Source: Clostridiaceae bacterium | Lineage (GTDB): Bacteria; Bacillota; Clostridia; DSM-8532 | Length of the DNA: 38,080 nt | NCBI GenBank assembly: GCA_012518025.1 | Contig: JAAYTP010000022.1 | Span: 1 to 38,080 of the forward strand | Direction: 5' to 3' | Shown here: positions 8,210 to 16,089 of the stretch, piece after piece | Position numbering within the stretch: the first letter of the stretch is position 1 | How the letters are laid out: each line of letters begins with the position of its first letter | Made by a program: the position numbers and the translations under genes | Notes under the pieces: model-generated | Seen by the model: the letters and a program-made list of their open reading frames with translations, nothing else | The model's database searches: none | Told to the model about the DNA's origin: nothing

Positions 8210-8686
8210 ATGAATCGTAAAGAAGTCCTTCTTACCTATGAAGGTCTGAAAAAACTTGAGGACGAGCTTGGGTATCTTAAGGGTGAAAAACGCAAGGAGA
8301 TTGCCGAGAGGATAAAAGCAGCACTGAGCTTTGGAGATATAGCTGAGAACTCAGAGTACGACGAAGCAAAGAATGAGCAGGCGCAGAATGAGGCTCGTAT
8401 TATACAGCTGGAAACCTTGCTGAAACAGGCTACGGTAATTGATGAAGATGAGGTGGACACCCAGACGGTCAATCTCGGAACTCATGTAAGGATCAGGGAG
8501 ACCAAGTCAAAGGAAGAGGTTGAGTACCACATCGTGGGTTCTGCCGAGGCCGACCCCATTAGCTTCAAGATATCCAACGAGTCACCTGTAGGAAGAGCCT
8601 TAATGGGGCACAAGGTAGGAGATACTGTAGAGGTGGAAGTACCTGGTGGAAAATTAAAATACAAGATTATTGACATTCATAAGTAG
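8210..8686 (+). CDS. greA: Transcription elongation factor GreA
   Basis: GreA rescues backtracked RNA polymerase by stimulating cleavage of the nascent transcript. The N-terminal coiled coil (about residues 1-75) carries the acidic tip in [17 protein letters not shown], and the C-terminal FKBP-like globular domain follows (residues 80-158). I use the ATG at 8210 ([13 protein letters not shown]), because AAAGGGGAG lies just upstream and the protein becomes 158 residues, the usual GreA length; the track adds 19 unsupported residues. It has its own consensus promoter and a terminator about 55 bases downstream. Confidence 0.97.
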   Translation: MNRKEVLLTYEGLKKLEDELGYLKGEKRKEIAERIKAALSFGDIAENSEYDEAKNEQAQNEARIIQLETLLKQATVIDEDEVDTQTVNLGTHVRIRETKSKEEVEYHIVGSAEADPISFKISNESPVGRALMGHKVGDTVEVEVPGGKLKYKIIDIHK

Positions 8687-8693
8687 GGAACTA

Positions 8694-8722
8694 TTGTTTG
8701 TCATATAGTAATCATGTATAAT
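8694..8722 (+). promoter_or_regulatory. Possible SigA-type promoter ahead of lysS
   Basis: TTGTTT (8694-8699), 17-base spacer and perfect TATAAT (8717-8722). It lies upstream of a terminator-like hairpin, so a transcript from here would pass through that hairpin before lysS. The weak -35 box leaves doubt. Confidence 0.45.
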
Positions 8723-8740
8723 ATACTTTTGATACGAAAC

Positions 8741-8775
8741 ACAGTTTACATAACAAATGTAAGCTGTTTTCTTTT
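8741..8775 (+). terminator. Rho-independent terminator between greA and lysS
   Basis: Eleven-base-pair stem (ACAGTTTACAT against ATGTAAGCTGT, one G-U pair), five-base loop and TTTTCTTTT. It can terminate greA transcripts; if the TATAAT at 8717 is a real promoter it would act as an attenuator for lysS. Confidence 0.75.
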
Positions 8776-8874
8776 ATGGCCTTCTTTGTTCCCGGACTGT
8801 TAAGTCCGCGGGATAAAGTAAGAGACTTTGCAGCTAAAGGCCGCTGCGAAATATGCACACCCGGGAGGAATAAT

Positions 8875-10368
8875 ATGTCTGAAATCATGGAAAACACTGC
8901 TCAGATGCAGGACATTAATGAAATAATGAAGATAAGGCGTGAAAAGCTTGTTGAACTCCAAGACTCAGGTGCAGACCCCTTCCGCATAGTCAAATATGAT
9001 GTGACTCACAGAACAGCCGATATCGTGTCACAGTTCGAAAACCTTGAAGGAAAGAGGGTTTCGGTTGCCGGCCGTGTAATGAGCAAGAGAGATATGGGGA
9101 AATCATCTTTCTGCGATATTCAGGACAGAGACGGCAGGATACAGTTATACGTGCGCATCAATGAGGTGGGGGAGGACAAGTACGCCAGTTTTAAAAAGCT
9201 AGACATTGGAGATCTTTTGGGTGTGTCAGGAACAGTCTTCAGAACACGCATGGGCGAGATCTCCATAAAGGTAGACGATTATGTACTCCTGTCAAAATCC
9301 CTCAGGCCTCTGCCTGAGAAATTCCATGGTCTCAAGGATACTGATATCAGATACAGGCAACGGTACCTGGATCTGATTGTGAATCCTGAAGTAAAGAAAA
9401 CCTTCATAACCCGGAGTAAAATTATTTCGGCTATCAGAAGGTACATGGATGACCATGATTTCCTTGAAGTGGACACCCCCATTCTGAACACCATAGCCGG
9501 AGGCGCTGCAGCTCGGCCGTTCATCACCCACCACAACACTCTGGATATAGATATGTACCTGCGCATTGCACCAGAACTGTTTCTCAAGAGACTCATCGTA
9601 GGGGGTCTTGAAAGGGTTTACGAATTGGGACGCATGTTCAGAAACGAGGGTATGGATGTAAAGCACAATCCCGAATTCACCATGATGGAGATATACCAAG
9701 CCTACACTGATTACCATGGCATGATGGAGCTGTCGGAAAATTTAATCTCCACTGTTGCCCGGGAGGTACTTGGTACCATGAAGGTGAATTACCAGGGACA
9801 GGAAATAGATCTGACCCCTCCATGGAAGCGTATAACCATGCAGGAAGCGGTACTGATGTATGCAGGCGTGGATTTCGATAAGATTTCCAGTGATGAGGAA
9901 GCCCGTGCCATCGCCAGGGAGAAGGGGATACAACTGGAAGGCAACCCGGTTAAGGGTGAGGTCTTGAGCTTGCTTTTTGAGGAGTTTGCAGAACCACAGC
10001 TGATTCAGCCCACTTTTGTCATCGACTATCCCGTGGAGATATCTTCACTGGCCAAGAGGAAACCCGACGATCCCCAATTAACCGAAAGGTTTGAAATATT
10101 CATCACAGGAAGAGAGTTTGGAAATGCTTATTCGGAGCTGAATGATCCTCTGGATCAGAGGGAGCGGTTCCTTGAACAGGTAAGAAAGAGGGAAGCAGGG
10201 GATGAAGAGGCCAGTATGATGGATGAAGACTTTCTCACTGCTCTGGAACATGGACTTCCGCCCACTGGTGGTCTTGGGATAGGCATTGACCGGCTTGTCA
10301 TGCTTCTCACTGACTCATACTCCATTCGTGATGTGCTTCTGTTCCCCACCATGAAACCAAAGGAATGA
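8875..10368 (+). CDS. lysS: Lysyl-tRNA synthetase, class II
   Basis: Charges tRNA-Lys with lysine using ATP. The N-terminal OB-fold anticodon-binding domain (about residues 55-150, [20 protein letters not shown]) is followed by the class II catalytic core with motif 2 ([20 protein letters not shown]) and motif 3 ([17 protein letters not shown]) near the C-terminus. I place the start at ATG 8875 ([10 protein letters not shown]), preceded by GGGAGGAATAAT; the track start at 8776 falls inside the T-tract side of the upstream hairpin. The resulting 497 residues are normal for bacterial LysRS. The leader between 8776 and 8874 holds two further GC-rich hairpins. The next gene begins 18 bases downstream, so a longer operon is likely. 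Confidence 0.97.
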   Translation: MSEIMENTAQMQDINEIMKIRREKLVELQDSGADPFRIVKYDVTHRTADIVSQFENLEGKRVSVAGRVMSKRDMGKSSFCDIQDRDGRIQLYVRINEVGEDKYASFKKLDIGDLLGVSGTVFRTRMGEISIKVDDYVLLSKSLRPLPEKFHGLKDTDIRYRQRYLDLIVNPEVKKTFITRSKIISAIRRYMDDHDFLEVDTPILNTIAGGAAARPFITHHNTLDIDMYLRIAPELFLKRLIVGGLERVYELGRMFRNEGMDVKHNPEFTMMEIYQAYTDYHGMMELSENLISTVAREVLGTMKVNYQGQEIDLTPPWKRITMQEAVLMYAGVDFDKISSDEEARAIAREKGIQLEGNPVKGEVLSLLFEEFAEPQLIQPTFVIDYPVEISSLAKRKPDDPQLTERFEIFITGREFGNAYSELNDPLDQRERFLEQVRKREAGDEEASMMDEDFLTALEHGLPPTGGLGIGIDRLVMLLTDSYSIRDVLLFPTMKPKE

Positions 10369-10386
10369 TGATGAGGAGGTCTTCAT

Positions 10387-11256
10387 ATGGACAAAAAGAG
10401 GGCATTTGAGATCCTCGGTCTGCGTGAAGACGCAACTAAAGAGATTATTGTTAAAAGATACAATGTCCTGTTTAAGAAGTTCAAGCACTCAGATGCCGAG
10501 GATTTGGGTTATACCCGTGAAGAACTGGATAAAGCCTATAAATTGCTGATGGGCTATGAGTACCGGGATCCGGAGGAAGAGCGAAAGAAAATGGCCCGGC
10601 AACAGAATCCCAACCCGATACTTAAGGCTCTTGGCATTGATTATGACAGACTGTCGAATTTTTTACATTACAATAAATGGAAAATCATTATTGGTGCCCT
10701 GGCTATGGTGTTTGTGGTTGGTATCATCATTAGCATGACCAACCGTGTTAATCCGGATTTTAAGCTTATTCTTGCCGGGGAGATTTACGTTGAGAATTTA
10801 GAAGCTGCTGAAGAATCGCTTAAGACGCTGATTGATGTTAACGAGCCTCAGGTTCAGCACATTCCCATCAGTGATAAGTTGGATCCTACCGTCCAGCCGG
10901 CTTTCGAGCAAAAGCTTTCGGTGGAAATAATGGCAGGTAATAATGATGTCTTTATTCTCGATATGAATCTATACAAGAGACTGGTACCCTTTGGCATCTT
11001 TGCTCCTCTGGATGACAGGCTGGAGGAATTGGGAGTTGTGTCCTATAATGAACATGGGCACCTTGTTATATCCATTCAAACGGAGGACGGTGAGAGCCAC
11101 CCTCCAATGCTGTATGGCGTTGATGTATCAGGTAGCCATATACTTGAGGAGCAGGGTATTTTTGGGGACTCTTTGATCGCCGTGATGATGATGAATGCAG
11201 AGAATGTCGAAAATGCTGTAGAATATATAAAGACACTGGTGGAATCGGTTCACTAA
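10387..11256 (+). CDS. Single-pass membrane protein with degenerate J-like domain
   Basis: A 289-residue protein whose first 60 residues resemble a DnaJ J-domain in spacing (FEILGLREDATKEIIVKRYN, then DKAYKLLMGYE), but the HPD tripeptide that stimulates DnaK appears as His34-Ser35-Asp36. A membrane helix follows at about residues 99-117 (IIIGALAMVFVVGIIISM), then an extracytoplasmic domain of about 170 residues with a weak likeness to solute-binding proteins (VFILDMNLYKRL). So the J-like part is cytoplasmic and the rest outside. GAGGAGG precedes the start. It sits 18 bases after lysS and 21 bases before an RsbV-like gene, which suggests one transcript and a possible sensory link to the SigB-like module; that link is inference. 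Confidence 0.75.
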   Translation: MDKKRAFEILGLREDATKEIIVKRYNVLFKKFKHSDAEDLGYTREELDKAYKLLMGYEYRDPEEERKKMARQQNPNPILKALGIDYDRLSNFLHYNKWKIIIGALAMVFVVGIIISMTNRVNPDFKLILAGEIYVENLEAAEESLKTLIDVNEPQVQHIPISDKLDPTVQPAFEQKLSVEIMAGNNDVFILDMNLYKRLVPFGIFAPLDDRLEELGVVSYNEHGHLVISIQTEDGESHPPMLYGVDVSGSHILEEQGIFGDSLIAVMMMNAENVENAVEYIKTLVESVH

Positions 11257-11277
11257 TTTTTCTGAGGAGGGGAACCT

Positions 11278-11595
11278 ATGTTTGAGTTGGTCTTGGGCAG
11301 CAATGAGGGCAGTGGAAAGGTAATATTATTACGCGGTGAAATTGACATTTATTCGGCTCCAGACTTCAAGGACAATCTTTTTCAGGCCATGGGGGATTGC
11401 AGGGAGGACATTGTTCTGGATTGTTCGGAATTAAGCTACATAGACAGCATGGGGCTGGGAATTATGGTAGCTGCTTTGAAGCGTGCAAGGCAGAATGACA
11501 GCAATATAAAGATCAGAGATCCCCGACCCAATGTAAAAAAGCTTTTTAAGATCACCGGGCTTGATAAAGTATTCATAATGGAGGAGTTGAAATGA
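11278..11595 (+). CDS. RsbV/SpoIIAA-type anti-sigma factor antagonist (STAS domain)
   Basis: A 105-residue STAS-domain protein. In the partner-switching scheme the unphosphorylated antagonist binds the anti-sigma kinase and frees the sigma factor. The phospho-acceptor region reads SYIDSMGLG, with the serine equivalent to Ser56 of Bacillus RsbV; the usual threonine after it is methionine. The start (GEIDIYSAPDF) and end (LFKITGLDKVF) are typical of the family. GAGGAGGGG lies upstream of the ATG. It overlaps the next gene by four bases (ATGA), showing translational coupling. Closer to RsbV than to SpoIIAA by motif, though I cannot measure this. Confidence 0.88.
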   Translation: MFELVLGSNEGSGKVILLRGEIDIYSAPDFKDNLFQAMGDCREDIVLDCSELSYIDSMGLGIMVAALKRARQNDSNIKIRDPRPNVKKLFKITGLDKVFIMEELK

Positions 11596-11978
11596 AGCCA
11601 TTGGATACAGTATCTGTCCTTGTCCCCTCTAAGCCTGAATATGTCAGCGTTGTCCGGCTGACAGCCTCTGGCATAGCAAGCAGGATGGGGTTCGATATCG
11701 ACGATATTGAGGATATTAAGGTATCAATTTCAGAAGTCATCAACAGGATGATAGACAAGCGTATATCATTCGATGGTATCAAGATTGATTTCCATCTTTA
11801 CAGTGATCTTATAAGGATTGATTTCAGGCTTTCAGGCAGTTCGCCTCGGGATATCTTTGAAAGCGAAGAGGGAAACTTCGCTTTAGAAATCATTCGTTCC
11901 CTGATGGATGAGGTGAACCTGAACTGGCATGACGGTGCTTCGTTATCCATGATAAAAAAGCTTGAAAGGGCTGTCTGA
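11592..11978 (+). CDS. RsbW-like protein with degraded ATP-binding motifs
   Basis: A 128-residue homologue of the anti-sigma kinase RsbW. The family opening is well kept (PSKPEYVSVVRLTASGIASRMGF and DDIEDIKVSISE in pieces), as is the ending (SLMDEVNLNW). The Bergerat ATP site is not: the N-box that should read SEACTNA is SEVINRM, the G1 box (DxGxxFD) is LSGSSPRDIF, and the glycine-rich G2 box (EGGLGL) is EGNFAL. It probably cannot bind ATP or phosphorylate the antagonist, but may still bind the sigma factor or antagonist. It is translationally coupled to the RsbV-like gene and lies five bases before the sigma factor start. An intact paralogue follows the sigma gene. Confidence 0.82.
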   Translation: MKPLDTVSVLVPSKPEYVSVVRLTASGIASRMGFDIDDIEDIKVSISEVINRMIDKRISFDGIKIDFHLYSDLIRIDFRLSGSSPRDIFESEEGNFALEIIRSLMDEVNLNWHDGASLSMIKKLERAV

Positions 11979-11982
11979 AAAT

Positions 11983-12741
11983 ATGAGCAAAAAACCAGAA
12001 ACTGCTGAAAACCGGGAGCGCACAGAGAAAGAACTGTTTGAGGCCTACCGCAGGGATCGCGATCTTGCCATCCGGAATGAGATAATCTCCCAATATATGT
12101 ATCTTGCAGATATCATTACCAAAAAATTCACCAACAGGGGTGTTGATAGTGATGATATCTATCAGGTTGCCTGTGTAGCCCTTATTAATGCCGTAGAACG
12201 CTTTGATCCTGATGCTGAGGTGAAGTTTGTCAGCTTTGCCACTCCAACCATCATTGGTGAAATTAAGAGATATTTTAGGGATAAGGCCTCTGTAATACGC
12301 ATACCCAGGCGTATATATGAGGTCTATCAGAAGGTGAACCAGGCTCGTGAATATCTTATGCAGAAGCATAAGCGGGCGCCCAGGATAGACGAGATTGCAG
12401 AGTATCTTAAGATGAAAGAGGAAACAATTCTGGAGATCATTGAATCCTGGAATGTGTATAACATCCAATCCTTTGACCAGACTGTATTTGAGGAGGATGA
12501 CCTGGAGCTTCACGAGACTGTGGGGCAGGATGATGAAACCTTTGAAAGGATCAATAACCGGGATTTCCTTGAAAAAGCCATGGAGAACTTCAATCAGGCT
12601 GAAAGACTGTTTATCAAGCTGAGGTTTTTTGAGAATAAGACTCAAAAGGATATCGCCAAGCATTTCAATGTATCTCAGATGTACATATCGCGTTTGGAAA
12701 AAAGAACCCTTGAAAAATTCCGCTTTATTTTAAAGAAGTGA
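11983..12741 (+). CDS. SigB/SigF-family RNA polymerase sigma factor
   Basis: A 252-residue group 3 sigma factor. Region 2 holds DDIYQVACVALINAVERFDP and PTIIGEIKRYFRD, the segment most like Bacillus SigB; region 3 follows RIPRRI; region 4 near the C-terminus holds TQKDIAKHFNVSQMYISRLEKR in pieces, the -35-reading helix-turn-helix. I start at ATG 11983 (MSKKPE) with AAAGGG upstream; the track's TTG at 11962 is inside the previous gene. Its position between two RsbW-like genes and after an RsbV-like gene points to control by partner switching. SigF of spoIIA is an alternative, but the order (an extra kinase after the sigma gene) and motifs favour a SigB-like stress factor. Confidence 0.87.
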   Translation: MSKKPETAENRERTEKELFEAYRRDRDLAIRNEIISQYMYLADIITKKFTNRGVDSDDIYQVACVALINAVERFDPDAEVKFVSFATPTIIGEIKRYFRDKASVIRIPRRIYEVYQKVNQAREYLMQKHKRAPRIDEIAEYLKMKEETILEIIESWNVYNIQSFDQTVFEEDDLELHETVGQDDETFERINNRDFLEKAMENFNQAERLFIKLRFFENKTQKDIAKHFNVSQMYISRLEKRTLEKFRFILKK

Positions 12742-12752
12742 AATATGGGTAA
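12728..12752 (+). promoter_or_regulatory. Possible SigB-type promoter inside the module
   Basis: TTTTAA (12728-12733), 13-base spacer and GGGTAA (12747-12752), close to the Bacillus SigB consensus GTTTAA / GGGTAT. It overlaps the end of the sigma gene and precedes the second RsbW-like gene, so the sigma factor could raise its own inhibitor. A perfect 14-base palindrome, CTTTCTTAAGAAAG, lies at 12767-12780 in the same gap. Confidence 0.35.
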
Positions 12753-12818
12753 ATATTATTGAAAGGCTTTCTTAAGAAAGAAATCCTGTTTGCCCTTCGA
12801 GCGGAGGAATTGTGAAGT

Positions 12819-13274
12819 ATGAGTGTCAACCAGAGAGATGGTACAAAAATATACAGCGAAATGATCAATAGCGATGCCTATGAGGTATGTCGCCAGGTCA
12901 AGATCATCCTGAACAGGCTTAAGGGAATTCCAGGAATTGATGACGATCAGCGGTTCGATATAAGGGTGATTTTAAGCGAACTGTTACAGAACGCCATCAG
13001 GCATGGAAATGCCATGGATAGCAATAAAAAGGTGCTTGTGGACGTATGGCTTCAAGATAACAGTCGTGTTCTGTTCATATGTGTAGCCGATCAGGGACAG
13101 GGCTTCGACGTGAAACGTACCGTTGGGGGCGGCGAAAAGTCAATAGGTGGTGATTCCCTGGCCATGGATGAGTCAGGACGAGGTCTGCTCATTGTTCAGC
13201 GTCTTTGTGATGATATTCAGTTCAATCCCGTGGGGAATGCTATTACAGTAAAAAAACGGTTAAGCTCTAACTAA
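12819..13274 (+). CDS. RsbW-like anti-sigma serine kinase, intact ATP site
   Basis: A 151-residue GHKL-type ATPase/kinase of the RsbW/SpoIIAB group. All ATP-binding motifs are present: the N-box (SELLQNAIRHGN, about residues 51-62), G1 (VADQGQGFD, about 88-96) and G2 (DESGRGLLIVQRLCD). It can therefore act as the kinase that binds the sigma factor and phosphorylates the RsbV-like antagonist. GCGGAGGAAT precedes the ATG. It lies 77 bases after the sigma gene and is followed by a terminator, closing the module. Which of the two RsbW-like proteins binds the sigma factor cannot be told from sequence. Confidence 0.88.
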   Translation: MSVNQRDGTKIYSEMINSDAYEVCRQVKIILNRLKGIPGIDDDQRFDIRVILSELLQNAIRHGNAMDSNKKVLVDVWLQDNSRVLFICVADQGQGFDVKRTVGGGEKSIGGDSLAMDESGRGLLIVQRLCDDIQFNPVGNAITVKKRLSSN

Positions 13275-13293
13275 GGTGGATTTCCTGAAGTAG

Positions 13294-13343
13294 AGGGACG
13301 GTTCTCAAGCCTTCAAGGGAGCTGGAGAATCGTCCCTTTGTTT
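13294..13343 (+). terminator. Rho-independent terminator closing the SigB-like operon
   Basis: Thirteen-base-pair stem (AGGGACGGTTCTC against GAGAATCGTCCCT, one G-U pair), an 18-base loop and TTGTTTCTC. A second, AACCTTTG/CAAAGGTT hairpin follows at about 13349-13375. Confidence 0.82.
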
Positions 13344-13416
13344 CTCCCCAACCTTTGCAGTTTCAAACAAAGGTTAGGGAAGGGCAAACTCATATCTATT
13401 CAGACCTATTTTTTTG

Positions 13417-13425
13417 TGGTACAAT
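13417..13425 (+). promoter_or_regulatory. Extended -10 promoter for the ClpE-type gene
   Basis: TGGTACAAT forms an extended -10 element (TG-N-TACAAT) just before the coding region, with no good -35 box. Transcription would begin close to 13432, favouring translation from ATG 13450. No CtsR-like direct repeat was seen. Confidence 0.5.
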
Positions 13426-13449
13426 GAAGGCGAGGAGATGATAAAAAAG

Positions 13450-15795
13450 ATGATGAAATGCTCTATTTGCAAAGAAAATGTCGCTGTGGTCTTTATCACA
13501 CGAGTTATAGATGGAAAAACTGAACCAATGGGTTTATGCATAACCTGTGCACAGAAACAGGGGCTTGCTCCACTGCAACAGATGATAAGCCAATCCGGAC
13601 TGACTCAGGAGGATCTTGAAAACCTTAATGAACAGATGTCCGCTTTTTTCGGCGATATAAACATGGATGAGTTTATTCAATCCCTTCCGGCCAGCACGGA
13701 CGACAGTCAGGATTCCGATGATGAAAACAGGAATTCCATGATTCGTTTCATGAACGCAACTTTTCCCGGATTCGGACCAGAGAATGCCGGGGATTCCGGC
13801 AAACCCGGAAAACAGGAACCAGCTTCTGAAAAGGTTGCCAGGCCGGTGCAGCAAAAGCCAGTAAAAAACCCCAGGAAGAATCTGAGTGCCTTTGGTACCA
13901 ATCTGAATGAAAGAGCGGTAGCGGGCAGTATTGATAGGGTTATCGGCCGGGAAAAGGAAATAGAAAGAACCATCCAGATACTTAACCGCAGGACCAAGAA
14001 CAATCCGGTTCTTCTCGGTGAGCCCGGTGTGGGCAAGACTGCCATTGCCGAGGGTCTTGCCCTGAGAATTGTTGAAAACAGGGTTCCCAGAAAGTTGGTC
14101 GAAAAGGAAATCTATCTGTTGGATCTTGCTGCTATAGTTGCCGGGACCCAATTCAGAGGCCAATTTGAAGCCAGAATGAAGGCTATTCTTGATGAGGCCA
14201 GGGCACAGCAAAATGTGATACTTGTGATTGATGAGATCCATAATATTGTTGGAGCGGGGGAGGCTGAAGGCGGCGCCATGAATGCCGCAAATATCCTGAA
14301 GCCTGCTTTGGCCCGCGGAGACATCCAGATCATCGGTGCCACCACTTTGGAGGATTACAGAAAGCATATTGAGAAGGACAGCGCACTGGAAAGACGATTC
14401 CAGCCAGTTATTGTGGAAGAGCCCTCTGTAGAGGAATCCATAGAGATACTCAAAGGAATACGGGAATACTATCAGGACTTCCATCAGGTCAGCTATCCCG
14501 ATGATGTGATTGAGTTTGCTGTCAGGATGTCTGCCCGCTATATACAGGACAGATTCCTGCCCGACAAGGCAATTGATGTAATAGATGAGGCCGGTTCACG
14601 GGTTAACCTGAAGAACGAGGGTAGTCTTGAACTGGATAATCTCCGTGCTCAGTTAAGATCCATCCAGGAAAAGAAGGAGCAGGCTGCTCTGCATGATGAT
14701 TATCAGTTGGCTGCCAGCTATAAGGTGGAGGAATGCCGGATTACCGACCGGATTAAGGAACTTGAAAGCGAAATAGGTACTTTGGATGTAACCGTTGATG
14801 ATATAGCCCAGGTCATTGAGGCGTGGACGGGTATACCTGTGCAGCGCATAACCGAGGGTGAAGCAGAAAGACTTCTAAAGCTTGAAGAACGCCTTCATCA
14901 GCGGGTGGTTGGGCAGGATATGGCTGTTTCCAGCCTGTCCCGCGCCATCAGAAGAACACGGTCGGATTTCAGGAGCAAGAAGAAGCCTGCAAGCTTTATC
15001 TTTGTCGGTCCCACCGGAGTGGGTAAGACAGAGCTGGCAAGGGCATTGGCAAATGAGCTTTTTGGAAGTGATGATGCCATGATCCGGCTGGATATGTCAG
15101 AATTCATGGAAAAACACACGGTTTCCAAACTCATCGGAGCACCTCCCGGATATGTGGGTTACGACCAGGGCGGCCAACTGACCGAGAAGGTTCGCAGAAA
15201 GCCCTACTCGGTACTGTTGCTGGATGAGATAGAAAAGGCACATCCCGATGTATTCAACATACTTCTTCAGATTATGGAAGACGGACGATTGACCGACAGC
15301 ATGGGCAGGACAGTAGGATTTGAAAACACACTGCTTATAATGACCTCCAATGCGGGGACCGGTTTTAAGGCCGGGAGCATCGGTTTTAACCAGGAAGGTT
15401 ATGATGAACTCAAAGAGAGTGTAGATCAGGCTGTAAAAGAGATCTTCAGGCCTGAGTTTCTCAATCGCGTGGACGAGGTAGTGGTATTTGACAGGCTCAC
15501 CAAGGATCAGCTGAGCAAAATAGCTGATATCATGCTCAAAGAAGTGGCCGATGACGTGCGGACAAAGGGTATGAATATCACCTTTACTGATGAGGTTAAG
15601 AATTTCCTGATCGACAAGGGTTATGATCCCAAGTATGGAGCACGTCCATTGAGGAAAACCATTCAGCGTTATATTGAAGACGAGCTGGCAGAGATGTTCC
15701 TGTCGGGCAGGATTGGTGAAGGATGCAGTATTGATACTTCAATGGATGGCACAAATATCAGGTTTAAAGTAGACAGCCTGCCGGATAAATCCTAA
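13450..15795 (+). CDS. clpE: ClpE-type AAA+ unfoldase, Clp protease ATPase subunit
   Basis: ATP-driven Hsp100 unfoldase that would feed proteins into ClpP. The N-terminus is a four-cysteine zinc finger (Cys4, Cys7, Cys30, Cys33), the mark of ClpE, and the double Clp_N repeat of ClpC is absent. A variable linker with acidic and P/K-rich parts spans about residues 60-150. The first AAA module has Walker A GEPGVGKT near residue 190 and VIDEIHNIVGAG; a UVR-like coiled coil lies at about 405-440; the second AAA module has GPTGVGKTE near 520 and LLLDEIEKAHPDV, then the C-terminal D2-small domain. I use ATG 13450 because GAGGAG lies 12 bases upstream and touches the track's alternative at 13438. At 781 residues it is longer than Bacillus ClpE because of the linker. 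Confidence 0.88.
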   Translation: MMKCSICKENVAVVFITRVIDGKTEPMGLCITCAQKQGLAPLQQMISQSGLTQEDLENLNEQMSAFFGDINMDEFIQSLPASTDDSQDSDDENRNSMIRFMNATFPGFGPENAGDSGKPGKQEPASEKVARPVQQKPVKNPRKNLSAFGTNLNERAVAGSIDRVIGREKEIERTIQILNRRTKNNPVLLGEPGVGKTAIAEGLALRIVENRVPRKLVEKEIYLLDLAAIVAGTQFRGQFEARMKAILDEARAQQNVILVIDEIHNIVGAGEAEGGAMNAANILKPALARGDIQIIGATTLEDYRKHIEKDSALERRFQPVIVEEPSVEESIEILKGIREYYQDFHQVSYPDDVIEFAVRMSARYIQDRFLPDKAIDVIDEAGSRVNLKNEGSLELDNLRAQLRSIQEKKEQAALHDDYQLAASYKVEECRITDRIKELESEIGTLDVTVDDIAQVIEAWTGIPVQRITEGEAERLLKLEERLHQRVVGQDMAVSSLSRAIRRTRSDFRSKKKPASFIFVGPTGVGKTELARALANELFGSDDAMIRLDMSEFMEKHTVSKLIGAPPGYVGYDQGGQLTEKVRRKPYSVLLLDEIEKAHPDVFNILLQIMEDGRLTDSMGRTVGFENTLLIMTSNAGTGFKAGSIGFNQEGYDELKESVDQAVKEIFRPEFLNRVDEVVVFDRLTKDQLSKIADIMLKEVADDVRTKGMNITFTDEVKNFLIDKGYDPKYGARPLRKTIQRYIEDELAEMFLSGRIGEGCSIDTSMDGTNIRFKVDSLPDKS

Positions 15796-15855
15796 CCCAA
15801 ACCACTTGCTCCAAGCGGAGCCCATGGGACGTTGTTTTTCCAATTGGTCAAAACA

Positions 15856-15885
15856 GAATAAAAACCCTGCGCTTATGAAATTATA
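15856..15885 (+). promoter_or_regulatory. Possible SigG-type (forespore) promoter for the spoVA operon
   Basis: GAATA (15856-15860), 18-base spacer and AATTATA (15879-15885) match the SigG consensus GHATR / CATDHTA except for the first base of the -10. A start near 15892 would fall inside the clpE terminator hairpin and exclude its 5' arm. Known SigG control of spoVA in Bacillus supports the idea. Confidence 0.35.
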
Positions 15886-15914
15886 AAACTAGATTTTATA
15901 GCGCGGGGTGTTTT
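15864..15914 (+). terminator. Terminator after clpE, overlapping the next ribosome binding site
   Basis: Outer ten-base-pair stem (ACCCTGCGCT against AGCGCGGGGT, one G-U pair), inner AT-rich stem (TATAAAA/TTTTATA) and a TGTTTTT tail. The 3' arm contains GGGGTG, the apparent ribosome binding site of the small ORF at 15916. Confidence 0.72.
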
Positions 15915-15915
15915 T

Positions 15916-16089
15916 ATGGAAAGAACGGTCAGAAAGCCAAAGATTAACGCATTATTCTTAGTACTTGCCTTTTTGCTGGTCATTGCACTGGCTGCCGGTG
16001 CCTATTTTCTCTTCGGTTCAGGAAGAAGAGAGGAACCAAACAGGGGTACTTATGTCTTTGCCCGTTATCCAGAGGTGAAAGGCTTATGA
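15916..16089 (+). CDS. Small single-pass membrane protein upstream of spoVAC
   Basis: A 57-residue ORF too short for the supplied track. It begins MERTVRKPKINALF, has one strong membrane helix (about residues 12-34), and ends in a short basic/polar tail (GSGRREEPNRG). GGGGTG lies six bases before the ATG. Its stop codon overlaps the spoVAC start as ATGA, which indicates real translation and coupling. I do not recognise a family; it is not SpoVAB by length. Topology is probably N-in, with the tail in the intermembrane space of the forespore if expressed with spoVA. Confidence rests on the overlap and the ribosome binding site. Confidence 0.65.
   Translation: MERTVRKPKINALFLVLAFLLVIALAAGAYFLFGSGRREEPNRGTYVFARYPEVKGL

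Noticed and set aside
8776-8874. N-terminal extension of lysS in the ORF track
   Set aside because: It begins in the tail of a terminator hairpin and gives an over-long LysRS; ATG 8875 has a strong ribosome binding site.
11890-12663. 257-residue minus-strand ORF opposite the SigB-like gene
   Set aside because: The plus-strand sigma factor is clear; this frame is its shadow.
13534-14484. 316-residue minus-strand ORF opposite clpE
   Set aside because: It runs antisense to the conserved first AAA module and has no recognisable domain; a coding shadow.
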